DNA of 64,000 nt from Lichenibacterium ramalinae (GTDB lineage Bacteria > Pseudomonadota > Alphaproteobacteria > Rhizobiales > Beijerinckiaceae). Shown piece after piece: positions 46,319 through 55,224 of the stretch (within the stretch, counting starts at the first letter, position 1; each line of letters opens with the position of its first letter). The notes beneath the pieces are model-generated. The model was given only the letters and a program-made list of their open reading frames with translations, searched no databases and was not told the DNA's origin. The translations under genes were made by a program, and so were the position numbers. Location: assembly GCF_004137085.1 (NCBI RefSeq), contig NZ_QYBC01000023.1:1-64000 (forward strand), given 5' to 3'.

Positions 46319-46747
46319 ATGATCGCACCTAGGTCAACAATGCTAGTCGCTCTGGCTCCAGCCCTCACAGTACTACTCACTGGGTGCTCCTCTCTCGACA
46401 CATCGAAAATGGCTCGGAACCAGGATAGCATGTGCTCATCCCTTCAGAGGACCCAGACAGTCGAGACAGAGCGTGCGGGCCTTTCGATGAAATCAGCCTC
46501 GCACTTCCTGGAGCAATCCAAGGATTACGGTTCTCGATCTGATATCGCATCGTTGCGGACAACTAGAGCCTTGCTAGGCGCTGCGAAGAGAGACCTGGAA
46601 GAAGCGAAGACAGCAGCTCAATATAGGTATATCGATGGATGTTTCGTCGAGGGAGGAATGAACGACATCGCGCGTATCGACGGCGCACTGATCGATGTGT
46701 CTCAGTACGAGAAGCAGATTGCTTCGATGCTTGAGCCTTATAGCTGA
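46319..46747 (+). CDS. Small lipoprotein in an AT-richer segment
   Basis: 142 residues. The signal ends LTVLLTGC (lipobox TGC), then SSLDTSKMARNQDSMCSSLQ and a helical body (LSMKSASHFLEQSKDYGSRS, RDLEEAKTAAQYRYIDGCF) with three more cysteines. The gene is clearly AT-richer than its neighbours, a sign of separate transfer. It converges on tniQ with only 64 bases between stops. Family not recognised. Confidence 0.6.
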   Translation: MIAPRSTMLVALAPALTVLLTGCSSLDTSKMARNQDSMCSSLQRTQTVETERAGLSMKSASHFLEQSKDYGSRSDIASLRTTRALLGAAKRDLEEAKTAAQYRYIDGCFVEGGMNDIARIDGALIDVSQYEKQIASMLEPYS

Positions 46748-46811
46748 TTCCTGTTTTCGATTTCGCCTTGGCCACGCTTGCGGCGGACTGCCGCCCATCT
46801 TCTGGATCTCA

Positions 46812-49367
46812 TCAAACCATCTTGAAGCTATCGTTGGGCCTGACGAACTCGACCCGATGCTCGTCCTCGGCCCACGGCCGGTGTCGTACGGGCTCCCAGG
46901 CCCCGAACGTCCTCAGGTCGAAGGGTCGGTCGCTCGGCTCGAGCCCGCCCTTCAGCATGTGGAGCATCCTCTCGATGAGGTCGACCTCGTCGGCCCCGTA
47001 TCGGGCCACGAAGTCCATGCCCGTCTCCTTCGGTCCGCGCGGGCCTACGGGAACGCCGAAGTGGACGATCTTCGCCGTGATCCGGGCCACCAGGCCCGTC
47101 GCGTCGATCTCCACCTCCATCTCGGGCCATAGGGCCCGCTCCCGCACGACGGCGAGGAGCTGGTCGCGCCGGTTCGCGAAGTTCGCCCCCTCGATGGCAA
47201 GCTGCGCGCTGATCGAATACCCGTAGGTGTTCCTCAGGCTGGAGTGACGACGCTCGCCGTCGAAGTCGTAGCGGACGTCGACGGGCCACAGCCTGTTGAA
47301 GGTCGAGAAGAACGCCGACTGTCCCTTGATCTGCCACAGGCTGAAGGCGCCCTGGTTCTGGCCCAGGAAGGCGGACATCCTCTTCCACACGATCCGGGCG
47401 CCGTCCGACGCCTCCGGGTCGGCGGCGAGCCCGAGGGCCGCCCCGACCTGGGCGCGGTCGAAGAAGTAGGCCAGGTTTTGCTTCCCCTGCGCCATCTTCG
47501 GATCCGTCACCGTGATGGCGGGGGCGATCCCGCGCTTGCGCAGGAGGTGGACGGCCTCTGCGTTCGTGCAGCCGAGCGCCCCGGCGTAGACCTTGGCGAC
47601 GGCGTAGCGCCGGAAGAAGGCGATCACGGCGTCCCGGTCGAGCCGGTTCTGGCTGGTGTCGTCGAGATCCCCGCCGAAGTGGCCCGCGGTCGACAGGATC
47701 TTCAACGCGGAGGTCTCGATCTCGAGAAGCGCCGTGGCCTCGCGCACGGGCATGCCGTCCGACCCGCGCTTGCCGCGGGTCGCCATGCCGGACAGGCAGC
47801 GCTTGGTGAAGCCGTGCCACAGCGGCTGGAAGTTCGGCCAGACCTCGAAGTCGCCGAGCCCCCGGTCGCGCCCGACCCTCTGGACGCGGATCTCGCCGGC
47901 GAAGACGGCCCGGAAGAACTCGGGCACGTCGAAGCGGGTCACGTCGAGCAGCTCGGGGATCGTGATCGACTCCGGCCACGGCGCGGGCATGTCGGCGAGC
48001 TCGAGGTCGAGCAGGGGCTCGGTGGGGATCGAGTCGAGGAAGGCTCGGAGGACCTCCCGCTCGAAGCGGTCCTGGTATCCGACCTTGCGGCCGTCCTCGC
48101 GCTGGCCCCAACGCGAGCCGACCTTCGGGATGTCACACGCCCGGGCCACGTCGAGGAAGACGTCGTATCCGACGCCGAGCATCTCGGCGGCCTCGGCCCG
48201 CGGCACCGACCGCTCGAGCGCCGCCGCGACGTCGGGCACCATGGCCCGGGGCATCAGGAACGGCGCCCCGGTCCCGCCCTTGTGGGGGAGCAGGAGCCCG
48301 AGCTCCCCGGCGATGGACGTGACGACGTCCACGGTTTGGCCCACCTCGGCCGCCACCTCCGCCATCGTCATGGCCGCGCTGGTGGCCGTGGCCTCCCGCG
48401 TCGCCTCGCGCCTGGCGTGGCGCCCGAGTTCGACCGCCACCTCGCCCATGGCGTCGACGATCTCGCGGCAGAGGCCGCCGCGTTGCAGGAGGTTCGGCAG
48501 GGCCCATCCGAAGAGCGTTTTGGCGCCGAAGGTCGCCGGCGGCGCCTCGGCTGCCACGTCGCGCAGCAGATCCTTCAACGCCGTGCGCCCGGCGGACAGC
48601 ACGGCGAAGCCGGCGGCCTTCGTCGAAGCGGCAGCGGCCGAATCGAGGCCGAGCGGTCGCGGCGTGGCGGCCTGCCACCCCGTCTGCCTCAGGCGGCCGA
48701 CAACCTCGCAGGCCTCGACGGCTTGGCCGAGCGTGGCTTCGTCGAGGAAGGGCACCTCGCGCCGGGGCACCAGCCCGAGGCGGCCGAGCGCGTAGGCCTC
48801 GAGCGTATCGGGCATCCGCTCGAGCCGGGGCGAGCGTTGCGCGATCTGGACGCCTCCCGGCGTGTAGGTCATCTCCGCCGTGTGGAAGTAGGCGCGCGTG
48901 CCGTCGGGGAGCCTGTCCGACACCGGCAGGCCGTGGAACGGGCAGACGTGGACGAACGTCAGGTCCCACCAGGTCCTATGGTAGGCGTCCTCGGCGAGGC
49001 AGGCCCGGCAGTGCTTCCGGTACCGACTGGACCAGTCGTCCCGGCGGATCGTCTCGCCGGCCAGGACGCCGGTCGAGCCTTCGAAGCGGGGCGTCCAGTG
49101 CCTCAACGATTCGATGTGTCCCTTGGGCAGCCTCTCGTAGCCCGACAGGGCGACCAGACATCCCTCGACGTCGTCGGAGTCGTTCAGGCCCAGCTGGCGC
49201 GCGAAGGCGGCGGCGCTCTCCAGATGGTTCCTCGATGTGACCCTGAGGAAGAAGCCGTGGGCGGGCTCGCCCACCTTCGGCTTCGTCCACCGCATGATGT
49301 ACCTGCGGCCGCGCCTCCTCTCGAGCGGGACGGCGGTCGCCGTCCGATCCTCCACCGGGCTGGTCAT
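46812..49367 (-). CDS. tniQ: TniQ/TnsD-family target-site selector, unusually large
   Basis: 851 residues; most TniQ proteins have 300-600. The N-terminal TniQ zinc finger is clear: Cys120 and Cys123 (KHCRACLAED), Cys142 and His145 (HVCPFHGLPV). Two or more helix-turn-helix segments follow (TMAEVAAEVGQTVDVVTSIA near 335-355; AAEMLGVGYDVFLDVARACD near 395-415), then a long C-terminus (YAVAKVYAGALGCTNAEAVH ... RRHSSLRNTYGYSISAQLAI) that would read a specific DNA site. It recruits TnsC and transposase to that site. Its start overlaps the tnsC stop by four bases. The target is not known. Confidence 0.88.
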   Translation of the reverse strand: MTSPVEDRTATAVPLERRRGRRYIMRWTKPKVGEPAHGFFLRVTSRNHLESAAAFARQLGLNDSDDVEGCLVALSGYERLPKGHIESLRHWTPRFEGSTGVLAGETIRRDDWSSRYRKHCRACLAEDAYHRTWWDLTFVHVCPFHGLPVSDRLPDGTRAYFHTAEMTYTPGGVQIAQRSPRLERMPDTLEAYALGRLGLVPRREVPFLDEATLGQAVEACEVVGRLRQTGWQAATPRPLGLDSAAAASTKAAGFAVLSAGRTALKDLLRDVAAEAPPATFGAKTLFGWALPNLLQRGGLCREIVDAMGEVAVELGRHARREATREATATSAAMTMAEVAAEVGQTVDVVTSIAGELGLLLPHKGGTGAPFLMPRAMVPDVAAALERSVPRAEAAEMLGVGYDVFLDVARACDIPKVGSRWGQREDGRKVGYQDRFEREVLRAFLDSIPTEPLLDLELADMPAPWPESITIPELLDVTRFDVPEFFRAVFAGEIRVQRVGRDRGLGDFEVWPNFQPLWHGFTKRCLSGMATRGKRGSDGMPVREATALLEIETSALKILSTAGHFGGDLDDTSQNRLDRDAVIAFFRRYAVAKVYAGALGCTNAEAVHLLRKRGIAPAITVTDPKMAQGKQNLAYFFDRAQVGAALGLAADPEASDGARIVWKRMSAFLGQNQGAFSLWQIKGQSAFFSTFNRLWPVDVRYDFDGERRHSSLRNTYGYSISAQLAIEGANFANRRDQLLAVVRERALWPEMEVEIDATGLVARITAKIVHFGVPVGPRGPKETGMDFVARYGADEVDLIERMLHMLKGGLEPSDRPFDLRTFGAWEPVRHRPWAEDEHRVEFVRPNDSFKMV

Positions 49368-50476
49368 CGCCGCCTCTTGGTGAGGGTCGCCTTGGTTTCG
49401 GCCCCGCGGTTGGCGCCTCCCCGGCTCCCCGTCCTCGGTGGGCCCTTGTCCACCTCCAGCATGTCCCGGATGCGCCCCGCAGCCTCATCGTCGTCGTCGT
49501 CGAAGTCGCTCCGCGCCGTCCCGGGGTCCCGCACGTCGATCGCGGATTCGAAGGGGTCCCACGCATCCCCGCGTCGGCGTCGAGACTGCGCCGCCGCGTG
49601 GAAGTCGTCCATGGTGACGCTCGCGGCGCCGTTCGACATGGCGATGTTCGTCGCGTCGATGAGGTAGTTCATCGCCAGGCCGAGCTTGCCGGCCGACACG
49701 TGGTAGAGATGCGCGGCCAGGACGGGCGCATCGAGCTTCGAGCGCTGCCGGAAGGGCAGCATCCTGTCGATCGTGCCCAGGGCGAGGTGGAACTCGCCCG
49801 GCCCCGTGCCGTCACGCCACGCCGACGGTTCCAGCCACAAGGTAGGGAACTGTCCTCGTCCGACGAGGGATTCCTCCGACCTCACCACGAGGTCGATCGG
49901 TTCTGTTCCGACCAGGACCACGTTGCAGGAGCGCGCCTCGGCGAGGCCGATGAGGAAGCCCTTGACCTGATCGGCGGCGCTCGGGTTCGCGAACATCCAT
50001 TGGGCGTCGTCGATCACGACGAGCTCCACCCCGTACTCGACGACGTCGCCCCTCACGAGGTCGAGGAGGGCCGCAGCGCTCGCCCGCCCCTTTCGCCTGA
50101 CGCCGGCGGCGTCGGCCAGGGCCTGGGCGAAGACCAGAGGCGTCCATCGCTTGTTGCAGTCGACGTAGACCGCCCTCGCCATGACGGCCTCGTCCCCGTC
50201 CACCTCCCCGAGCGAGTTGCAGTAGGCCTTGACGGCCCAGGACTTCCCCACCCGCGACGGCCCGAGGATGCCGCACACGCTGCCGCGGCTGTGGCGGCCG
50301 CCGGGCACCGGCATGTGCTGAGATTGGAGGAACTTGACCGTCCGTTGGAACGTGGGCGTCGGCGCCAGCAGCTGCATGACCATGCGCTGCCGCTCGGCCA
50401 CGGGCTGGGACGCGGCCCACTCCCGTTCCTTCGCCGTCTCGAACGCGTCCACGTGGAAGTCGGGGAACGCCACCAT
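49364..50476 (-). CDS. tnsC: TnsC/TniB-type AAA+ transposition regulator
   Basis: 370 residues. Walker A GPSRVGKS at 72-79, Walker B VVIDDAQWMF at about 153-162, and Arg-rich sensor regions (VLVGTEPIDLVVRSEESLVG, then GRGQFPTLWLEP). TnsC forms ATP-dependent filaments on DNA and bridges TniQ and TnsB. The acidic/basic C-terminal tail (RSDFDDDDDEAAGRIRDMLE) is probably the TnsAB contact region. It begins one base after the tnsB stop. Confidence 0.9.
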   Translation of the reverse strand: MVAFPDFHVDAFETAKEREWAASQPVAERQRMVMQLLAPTPTFQRTVKFLQSQHMPVPGGRHSRGSVCGILGPSRVGKSWAVKAYCNSLGEVDGDEAVMARAVYVDCNKRWTPLVFAQALADAAGVRRKGRASAAALLDLVRGDVVEYGVELVVIDDAQWMFANPSAADQVKGFLIGLAEARSCNVVLVGTEPIDLVVRSEESLVGRGQFPTLWLEPSAWRDGTGPGEFHLALGTIDRMLPFRQRSKLDAPVLAAHLYHVSAGKLGLAMNYLIDATNIAMSNGAASVTMDDFHAAAQSRRRRGDAWDPFESAIDVRDPGTARSDFDDDDDEAAGRIRDMLEVDKGPPRTGSRGGANRGAETKATLTKRRR

Positions 50477-50477
50477 G

Positions 50478-53159
50478 CTATTGGTCCTTGGTCTCTGGTT
50501 CGGGATCGCCGGGTCCGGGCTCGGGCTTTGCCGGCTCGTTCGCGGGCGCCGGATGCACCGACCTGTGCCGCTGCGCCGCGCGGAGGCGGCTGAAGACGTC
50601 GGTCTCGTCGCGGGGCCCCGGGGGTGGCACCGGCCTCGTGGCGGTGGGGGGCGTCGGCGCGGCCTCGCCGACCGGCTTCGTCCTGGTCTCCCCCGCGGAC
50701 GGTTTCGCCGCGTCGCTCGTGACCTTCGGGTTCGGGCTCGACCGGAACGCGCCCATGTCGAGCGTGCCCCAGCCCCGCCGGTCCCTGATCGCCTCCATGT
50801 CCTCAGTCGTGAGGGGATCGGCGTCCGGTTGCGGTCGACGCTCCGCCTCGGCCTCGGCTTCGGCCGCCAGGCGGCGCGCCTCGATCCGGGCGGCCACCTT
50901 CGCGCCGCGGTCGACGCGCTCCGGCAGGGGTTGCGACGTGTCGAAGGTGTCGCGCTCGGTCCCGGCCGCGGCCGGCCCCGCGGCCGTCGCCGCCACGGTG
51001 TCGATCGACCCGGGCGGCGGCGGGTCGATGCCCGCGGGGGCCGTCGGGTCCACGAAGGCGGCCGACAGGGCCGGGGAGAACGCCGGGCGCGACACGGTCG
51101 AGGCCTCCTCCCGGCGACGCCCGTGCTCGAGCCAGCGCGCCAGCCTCTTGTCGTGGCCGTCCTGCCTGCGCTGCTGGAACAACAGCTCGACGTAGCGGTC
51201 GACCTCCTTGCGGGCCCTCATCAGCACGTCGACCGGGTCCCGGTCCGCCGCCCGCCTCAGATCGGCATCGGCGTTCGCCTTGATGACGTTGTGCTGGTGC
51301 AGCGTCAGCCCGCCCGCGTAGTCCATCCGCGTGGCCCCCACCTTGATGACGCGCCCGCCGTCGAAGGGGTTGGTGACGTAGACGTGGCCGATGTCGAAGG
51401 GGTCGCGCCTGACGAGGTACTTGCTCCCCTCGTGCTCCCTGCCCTGCCATTCCTTCTTGTCCCTGCCGGACTTATGCCCCGCCTTCCCGGTGATCGCGGC
51501 CAGGGCGATGGACTGGTACTGGATGTGATCCCAGTAGATCCCGCCGTCCTCGGTCACGTGGCAGCGCTTGCTGTCACCGGCGAGCCAGACGAACGTCTCC
51601 TCGCGCGGCAGCGGGGCCATCTCGACCTGGCCGATCTTCTCGTCCCACAGCACCTCGGGGATGCCCTTCAGCCTCTTCATGAAGCCGAGCCCCTCGTGTT
51701 GCCCGGGGTTGTGCTTGTCCGTGATCCAGCTCGTGACGAAGGCTCGCAGCCGGTCGATCGTCACGGTCGGCTTACCCGCCAGGTCGGCGTACCTCTTGCG
51801 CTCCTCGGCGTTGGAGAAGGTGGCCGCCGGCAGCTTGTGCATCGCCGCGTTGATGACGCCGATCAGGCGCTCCGTGCCGCCCTTCAGGCTCGGCTCGGCC
51901 GGGAGGAACTCACGGATCTCGAAGCCGAGCGCCGCCGACGTGCGCTCGATGTTGTTCCCGACGAAGTGGAGGGCCTTGTCGACGTAGAGCCTGGTCGGTC
52001 TGCCGAACATGGGCCAGGGGCGCAGGCTGGGGTACTCCGACATGTCCTTCGGATACATGGCGTGGCGCAGGCCGTTCACGAACGAGGCGAAGCTCGGCGC
52101 CTCGAAGCCGATCGACACCCCGAGGAACGCGCCGGTCGCCCGGTCGCGGAAGGCGATCAGGTCCGGGCGGCCGAAGATGACCTTCCTGACGTCGTCGACG
52201 ACGATCACGTCGCAGGGCGTGTGGTCGCATTCGACCTCGGACAGCGGCAGCTCCGGCAGCGGCCTCTCGTAGGACCTGGCGTGCTTGCGCCGCCCCCTCC
52301 GCTCGCCGAAGCGGGAATCGTCGCGGAGGAACGCATCGACCTCCTTCATGCGCCTCTGGAAGGTCCGCAGGGTCGGCATCGTGACCTCGGCGAGGGTCGG
52401 CTCCTCGTCGAGTTTGGTCCCGAGCAGCGCGAGGGCGAGCTTCTCGTGCCCCAGCAGGTCGGAACGTCCGAGCTCCTCGAGCCGGACCTTGAGTGCGGCG
52501 GCGGCGAAGCCCCGGGCGTCCTCGCCCGTGCCCTTCGCCAGCCCGAGCGCGTTCTTGACGCCTATGTCCACCATCTCGTCGACGAGCTCGGAACTCACCT
52601 TCCAGTCCCGGTTGCCGGTGTTCGGGGCGAAGTGGAGGCATTCGAGCGGGAACAGCTCACCCTGCTCCTCCCAGACGTCGACCCAGTTGAGCACGCTCTG
52701 GTAGCAGGGCGCCTTGGTGCCGCCGACCTTCTCGAAGGTGCGCGCGATCTTGGCTCCGACGTCGGGGCGCGACCGGGACGCGGGGTGCGGTTCGGCGTAG
52801 AAGGCGTCGACGAACGCCCGCCGCCATCGGCAGAGGGCGAGCTGCTCGGCAGACAGGTCGAGCAGGGTCGGCCGCGGGGTCACCGCCCTTCCCTCGGCGT
52901 CGAACACGACCCGGAACCGCCCCTGGCGGCACAGGAGGGCGATCTGCTCGTCCGTGAGCGTGGTCGGGCGGCCGAGGTCGTCCTCGAACTGGACGCGGCT
53001 CGCCACGCCGTCGTGGCGAGGCCACCTCTTCACCACGCTGAGGCGCCGGAGCGTCCGTTCGGCGAGGGCGCCCACCTCGACGATGATCCCCTTCGGCAGG
53101 AGGATCGTCGGGGCCGCGGCCTCGTGGGGGAGCGACCGCGTCGCGAGCGCCGCCTTCAA
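50478..53159 (-). CDS. tnsB: TnsB-type DDE transposase
   Basis: 893 residues. The retroviral-integrase-like catalytic core has Asp312 (EVECDHTPCDVIVVD), Asp394 (RLYVDKALHFVGNN) and Glu430 (SLKGGTERLIGVINAAMHKL), a DD35E spacing typical of TnsB/MuA. N-terminal helix-turn-helix domains (residues about 95-280) bind the transposon ends. A Mu-C-like beta-barrel follows the core, and the last 200 residues are disordered and rich in Ala/Pro, the TnsC-contact tail. It joins 3' ends to the target. Overlaps tnsA by four bases. Confidence 0.92.
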   Translation of the reverse strand: MKAALATRSLPHEAAAPTILLPKGIIVEVGALAERTLRRLSVVKRWPRHDGVASRVQFEDDLGRPTTLTDEQIALLCRQGRFRVVFDAEGRAVTPRPTLLDLSAEQLALCRWRRAFVDAFYAEPHPASRSRPDVGAKIARTFEKVGGTKAPCYQSVLNWVDVWEEQGELFPLECLHFAPNTGNRDWKVSSELVDEMVDIGVKNALGLAKGTGEDARGFAAAALKVRLEELGRSDLLGHEKLALALLGTKLDEEPTLAEVTMPTLRTFQRRMKEVDAFLRDDSRFGERRGRRKHARSYERPLPELPLSEVECDHTPCDVIVVDDVRKVIFGRPDLIAFRDRATGAFLGVSIGFEAPSFASFVNGLRHAMYPKDMSEYPSLRPWPMFGRPTRLYVDKALHFVGNNIERTSAALGFEIREFLPAEPSLKGGTERLIGVINAAMHKLPAATFSNAEERKRYADLAGKPTVTIDRLRAFVTSWITDKHNPGQHEGLGFMKRLKGIPEVLWDEKIGQVEMAPLPREETFVWLAGDSKRCHVTEDGGIYWDHIQYQSIALAAITGKAGHKSGRDKKEWQGREHEGSKYLVRRDPFDIGHVYVTNPFDGGRVIKVGATRMDYAGGLTLHQHNVIKANADADLRRAADRDPVDVLMRARKEVDRYVELLFQQRRQDGHDKRLARWLEHGRRREEASTVSRPAFSPALSAAFVDPTAPAGIDPPPPGSIDTVAATAAGPAAAGTERDTFDTSQPLPERVDRGAKVAARIEARRLAAEAEAEAERRPQPDADPLTTEDMEAIRDRRGWGTLDMGAFRSSPNPKVTSDAAKPSAGETRTKPVGEAAPTPPTATRPVPPPGPRDETDVFSRLRAAQRHRSVHPAPANEPAKPEPGPGDPEPETKDQ

Positions 53160-53893
53160 GGAAGCGGCGCCCTGGCCGGAGCCGAACCGACGACCGTCCC
53201 GGGGCCGAGGCGCTTATCGAGCTCCAGTGTCACCAGGCCCAGGATCGCCATCTCGACGATGCGGCTGAAGGCGCGGTCGGTGTGCGGGTGGGGCTGCGAC
53301 AGGGCCGCCTTCGCCGCGATGGCCGCCACGGTGGCGGGCAGCCCGAGGATGGCGATCGCCGCGTCGACGGCGGCCTCGGCCTCGGCATCCATATGCCAGG
53401 GACGCCGTTGCAGCATCACCCTCACGTTGCTCGCGCGCGGCTCGATGCGGAGGACGTCGCTGGTCACGGTCGAGAACACGGCCCCGCGGTCGGCGTAGCA
53501 CCGGGTCAGGACGTCGGCCCGAGCCTTCCACTTCGGCAGCATCGCGTACTTGGCGAGCTTGAAGTCCACGACGGCCACGCGGCCGTCGTCCATGCGGATC
53601 GCGAGGTCGGGGACGTAGGTCCGGATCTTGGTCCCGCGCCCGGGCACGTGCTCCTCGAAGTGGAGCCGGTGCGGCTGGGCCGCCATGAGCCGGCACCGCG
53701 GGTTCACCTCGAAGTGGCCGAAGCCGTCCATCTCGAGGTTGGTCTCGCCGCGAAGGGAGTCGAGCGTGCCCTTCTTGGTCGGGAACCGGCCCGGCATGGT
53801 CGGCCGTCCCGACCTGCGCGGGATGACACGCACGGGCAAGGCGCCCTTGCTGAGGCCGAAGTCCGGTGGGAACACCTCTGAATAGAGCGCCAT
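53156..53893 (-). CDS. tnsA: TnsA-type transposon-end nuclease
   Basis: 245 residues. Acidic residues near SLRGETNLEMDGFGHFEVNP, then TYVPDLAIR (Asp96) and VAVVDFKLAKY (Asp110, Lys112), form the restriction-enzyme-like E...D...DxK site of TnsA, which cuts the 5' strands so the element leaves by cut and paste. The C-terminal half (about 120-245) resembles the TnsA winged helix contacting TnsC. It is the first gene of the tns operon, preceded by a hairpin-separated gap. Confidence 0.85.
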   Translation of the reverse strand: MALYSEVFPPDFGLSKGALPVRVIPRRSGRPTMPGRFPTKKGTLDSLRGETNLEMDGFGHFEVNPRCRLMAAQPHRLHFEEHVPGRGTKIRTYVPDLAIRMDDGRVAVVDFKLAKYAMLPKWKARADVLTRCYADRGAVFSTVTSDVLRIEPRASNVRVMLQRRPWHMDAEAEAAVDAAIAILGLPATVAAIAAKAALSQPHPHTDRAFSRIVEMAILGLVTLELDKRLGPGTVVGSAPARAPLP

Positions 53894-53995
53894 TCGCGAT
53901 CGCCTGTTGGTAGGGTCACGATGACGCCACGAGTCTTACCGAGCGTTTCCGCTTCGGGGTTAACGTGAGTCGAGGTGACCGGAAGGTTGACGGGG

Positions 53996-54017
53996 CGACC
54001 CGCCCGGAGGCGGGTCG
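53996..54017 (-). terminator. GC-rich hairpin between the Lon-type ATPase gene and tnsA
   Basis: Perfect 9-bp stem CGACCCGCC/GGCGGGTCG with loop CGGA, ten bases after the ATPase stop. No T-run. It would end or slow the upstream transcript, leaving about 100 bases for a separate tnsA promoter; no convincing promoter boxes were found there. Confidence 0.5.
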
Positions 54018-54026
54018 GGCACGCTC

Positions 54027-55073
54027 TCAGTGCATCCGGCGCGTCTTCGGCGTCGGTGACGGCGCGGGGGCATGCGCCAGGGCGTCGGAAGCCTCGACCG
54101 ACCGGCGACCCTCGGCGGCAGCGCGACTCATCGCGTCGTCGAGGACCAGCTTGGCGCGCCGGGGCGGCAGCGCGGCGAGGCGCTCGAGGAGGTCTCGCCC
54201 TGGCTGCGGGTCGAAGAAGTCTAGGTAGACCTTGTTCAGGTCGGCGTAGACGCTGCGGACCACGGCGACGCGGTCGTCGTGCGCCATCGCCCCGACCTCG
54301 ACGACCGTGAGCCGGTCGACGATCGGCGCCGGGATGCCTTCGATGTCGTTCGCCGCGGCGATCCACATGACCCGGGAGGCGTCGATCGGGATCCCGAGAT
54401 GATCGTCGACGAAGCTGCGGGAGCCCTCGGGTTCGAGGAGGCCGTAGAACGGACGGTAGAGGTCGCCGCCGACGTGGTGCGGGGGCGGCTTGTCGATCTC
54501 GTCGACGAGGATCAGCGGGTTCGCCACCGCTTCGGTCAGAAGCGCCTTGGCGACCAAGCCCGGCGCCCCGGCCCGCCAGAGCGGGTGACTGCCGGTGAGC
54601 GAATCGCCCAGGGTGGCGAGGTTCATCGCGAAGGCCCTGAACGGCACGGCGAGCGCCGCGGCGAGCCGTGCCAGCAGCCAGGTCTTACCGATCCCCGGCG
54701 GCCCGAGCAGCAGCAGCGGCGGCAGGCCCGTGGGCACCCCGATCGTCTGCGCCGCCCGCAGGCGGCGGACGACCAAGTCGATGACGGGGCTCATGTGCGG
54801 GGCGCGGGCGGCGAGACGCTGCACGTCCGTGACGGCGGCCGCCGTGGGGTGGGCGAGGGTGCGCCACCTGCCGGCCTCGCCGGCTTCGAGCAGCGCCTCG
54901 AGCGCCGCGTGGCGGATGTCCAGCCCGCTCCCCTCGCTGACTTCGGGATCCCCTTGAAAGGGCCTTCGACCCCGTCCGAGGGCAGCCTCGACGTCGCGGA
55001 GACCGTAGAGCGCGTGAGGCGTCAGCTTTGCCGGCGGGGTCGTCTCTGGTCTCGGTCTCGCCTTCGACGCCAT
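54027..55073 (-). CDS. Lon-type AAA+ ATPase without protease domain
   Basis: 348 residues. Walker A GPPGIGKT (124-131), Walker B PLILVDEIDKPPP (about 186-198), sensor-1 Asn in IAAANDIEGIP (Asn242), Arg finger in PIVDRLTVVEV (Arg254). The sequence VDEIDK ... GLLEPEGSRSFVDDHLGIPI is the Lon AAA+ pattern, but no Lon peptidase Ser-Lys dyad domain follows. All ATPase residues look intact. Start 55,073 (MASKARPR) is one of several near an ATG-rich GGGGG site. It lies just upstream of tnsA, same strand; a DNA or protein remodeller for the transposon is inference. Confidence 0.85.
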   Translation of the reverse strand: MASKARPRPETTPPAKLTPHALYGLRDVEAALGRGRRPFQGDPEVSEGSGLDIRHAALEALLEAGEAGRWRTLAHPTAAAVTDVQRLAARAPHMSPVIDLVVRRLRAAQTIGVPTGLPPLLLLGPPGIGKTWLLARLAAALAVPFRAFAMNLATLGDSLTGSHPLWRAGAPGLVAKALLTEAVANPLILVDEIDKPPPHHVGGDLYRPFYGLLEPEGSRSFVDDHLGIPIDASRVMWIAAANDIEGIPAPIVDRLTVVEVGAMAHDDRVAVVRSVYADLNKVYLDFFDPQPGRDLLERLAALPPRRAKLVLDDAMSRAAAEGRRSVEASDALAHAPAPSPTPKTRRMH

Positions 55074-55224
55074 GGCCCATCCCCCGTGCCGGTTCGGCTC
55101 GAGGGTCACGAGACCCTCGGGGACCATGGCGAACGGACGGCGAGATCTTCGGGCGTGGTCGGCCGGCAGGGACGTCGGTCAGGGGTGGGGGGTGAGAGAC
55201 GGGGCGGGGTTCCGCAGCCCGGCG

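Larger units (their letters stand above)
46812..53893 (-). mobile_element. Tn7-like transposition core tnsA-tnsB-tnsC-tniQ
   Basis: Four consecutive genes, each overlapping the next or one base apart, in the Tn7 order: TnsA nuclease, TnsB DDE transposase, TnsC AAA+ regulator, TniQ target selector. TnsA plus TnsB gives cut-and-paste movement in this family; TniQ normally fixes the target site. No CRISPR array or cas gene is in the window, so it is not a CRISPR-linked type as far as seen. Terminal repeats were searched by eye at 46.1-46.8 and 53.9-54.03 kb and not found. Confidence 0.85.

Noticed and set aside
54027-55073. A Lon protease
   Set aside because: The AAA+ part fits Lon but the chain ends soon after; no protease domain with the Ser-Lys pair is present.
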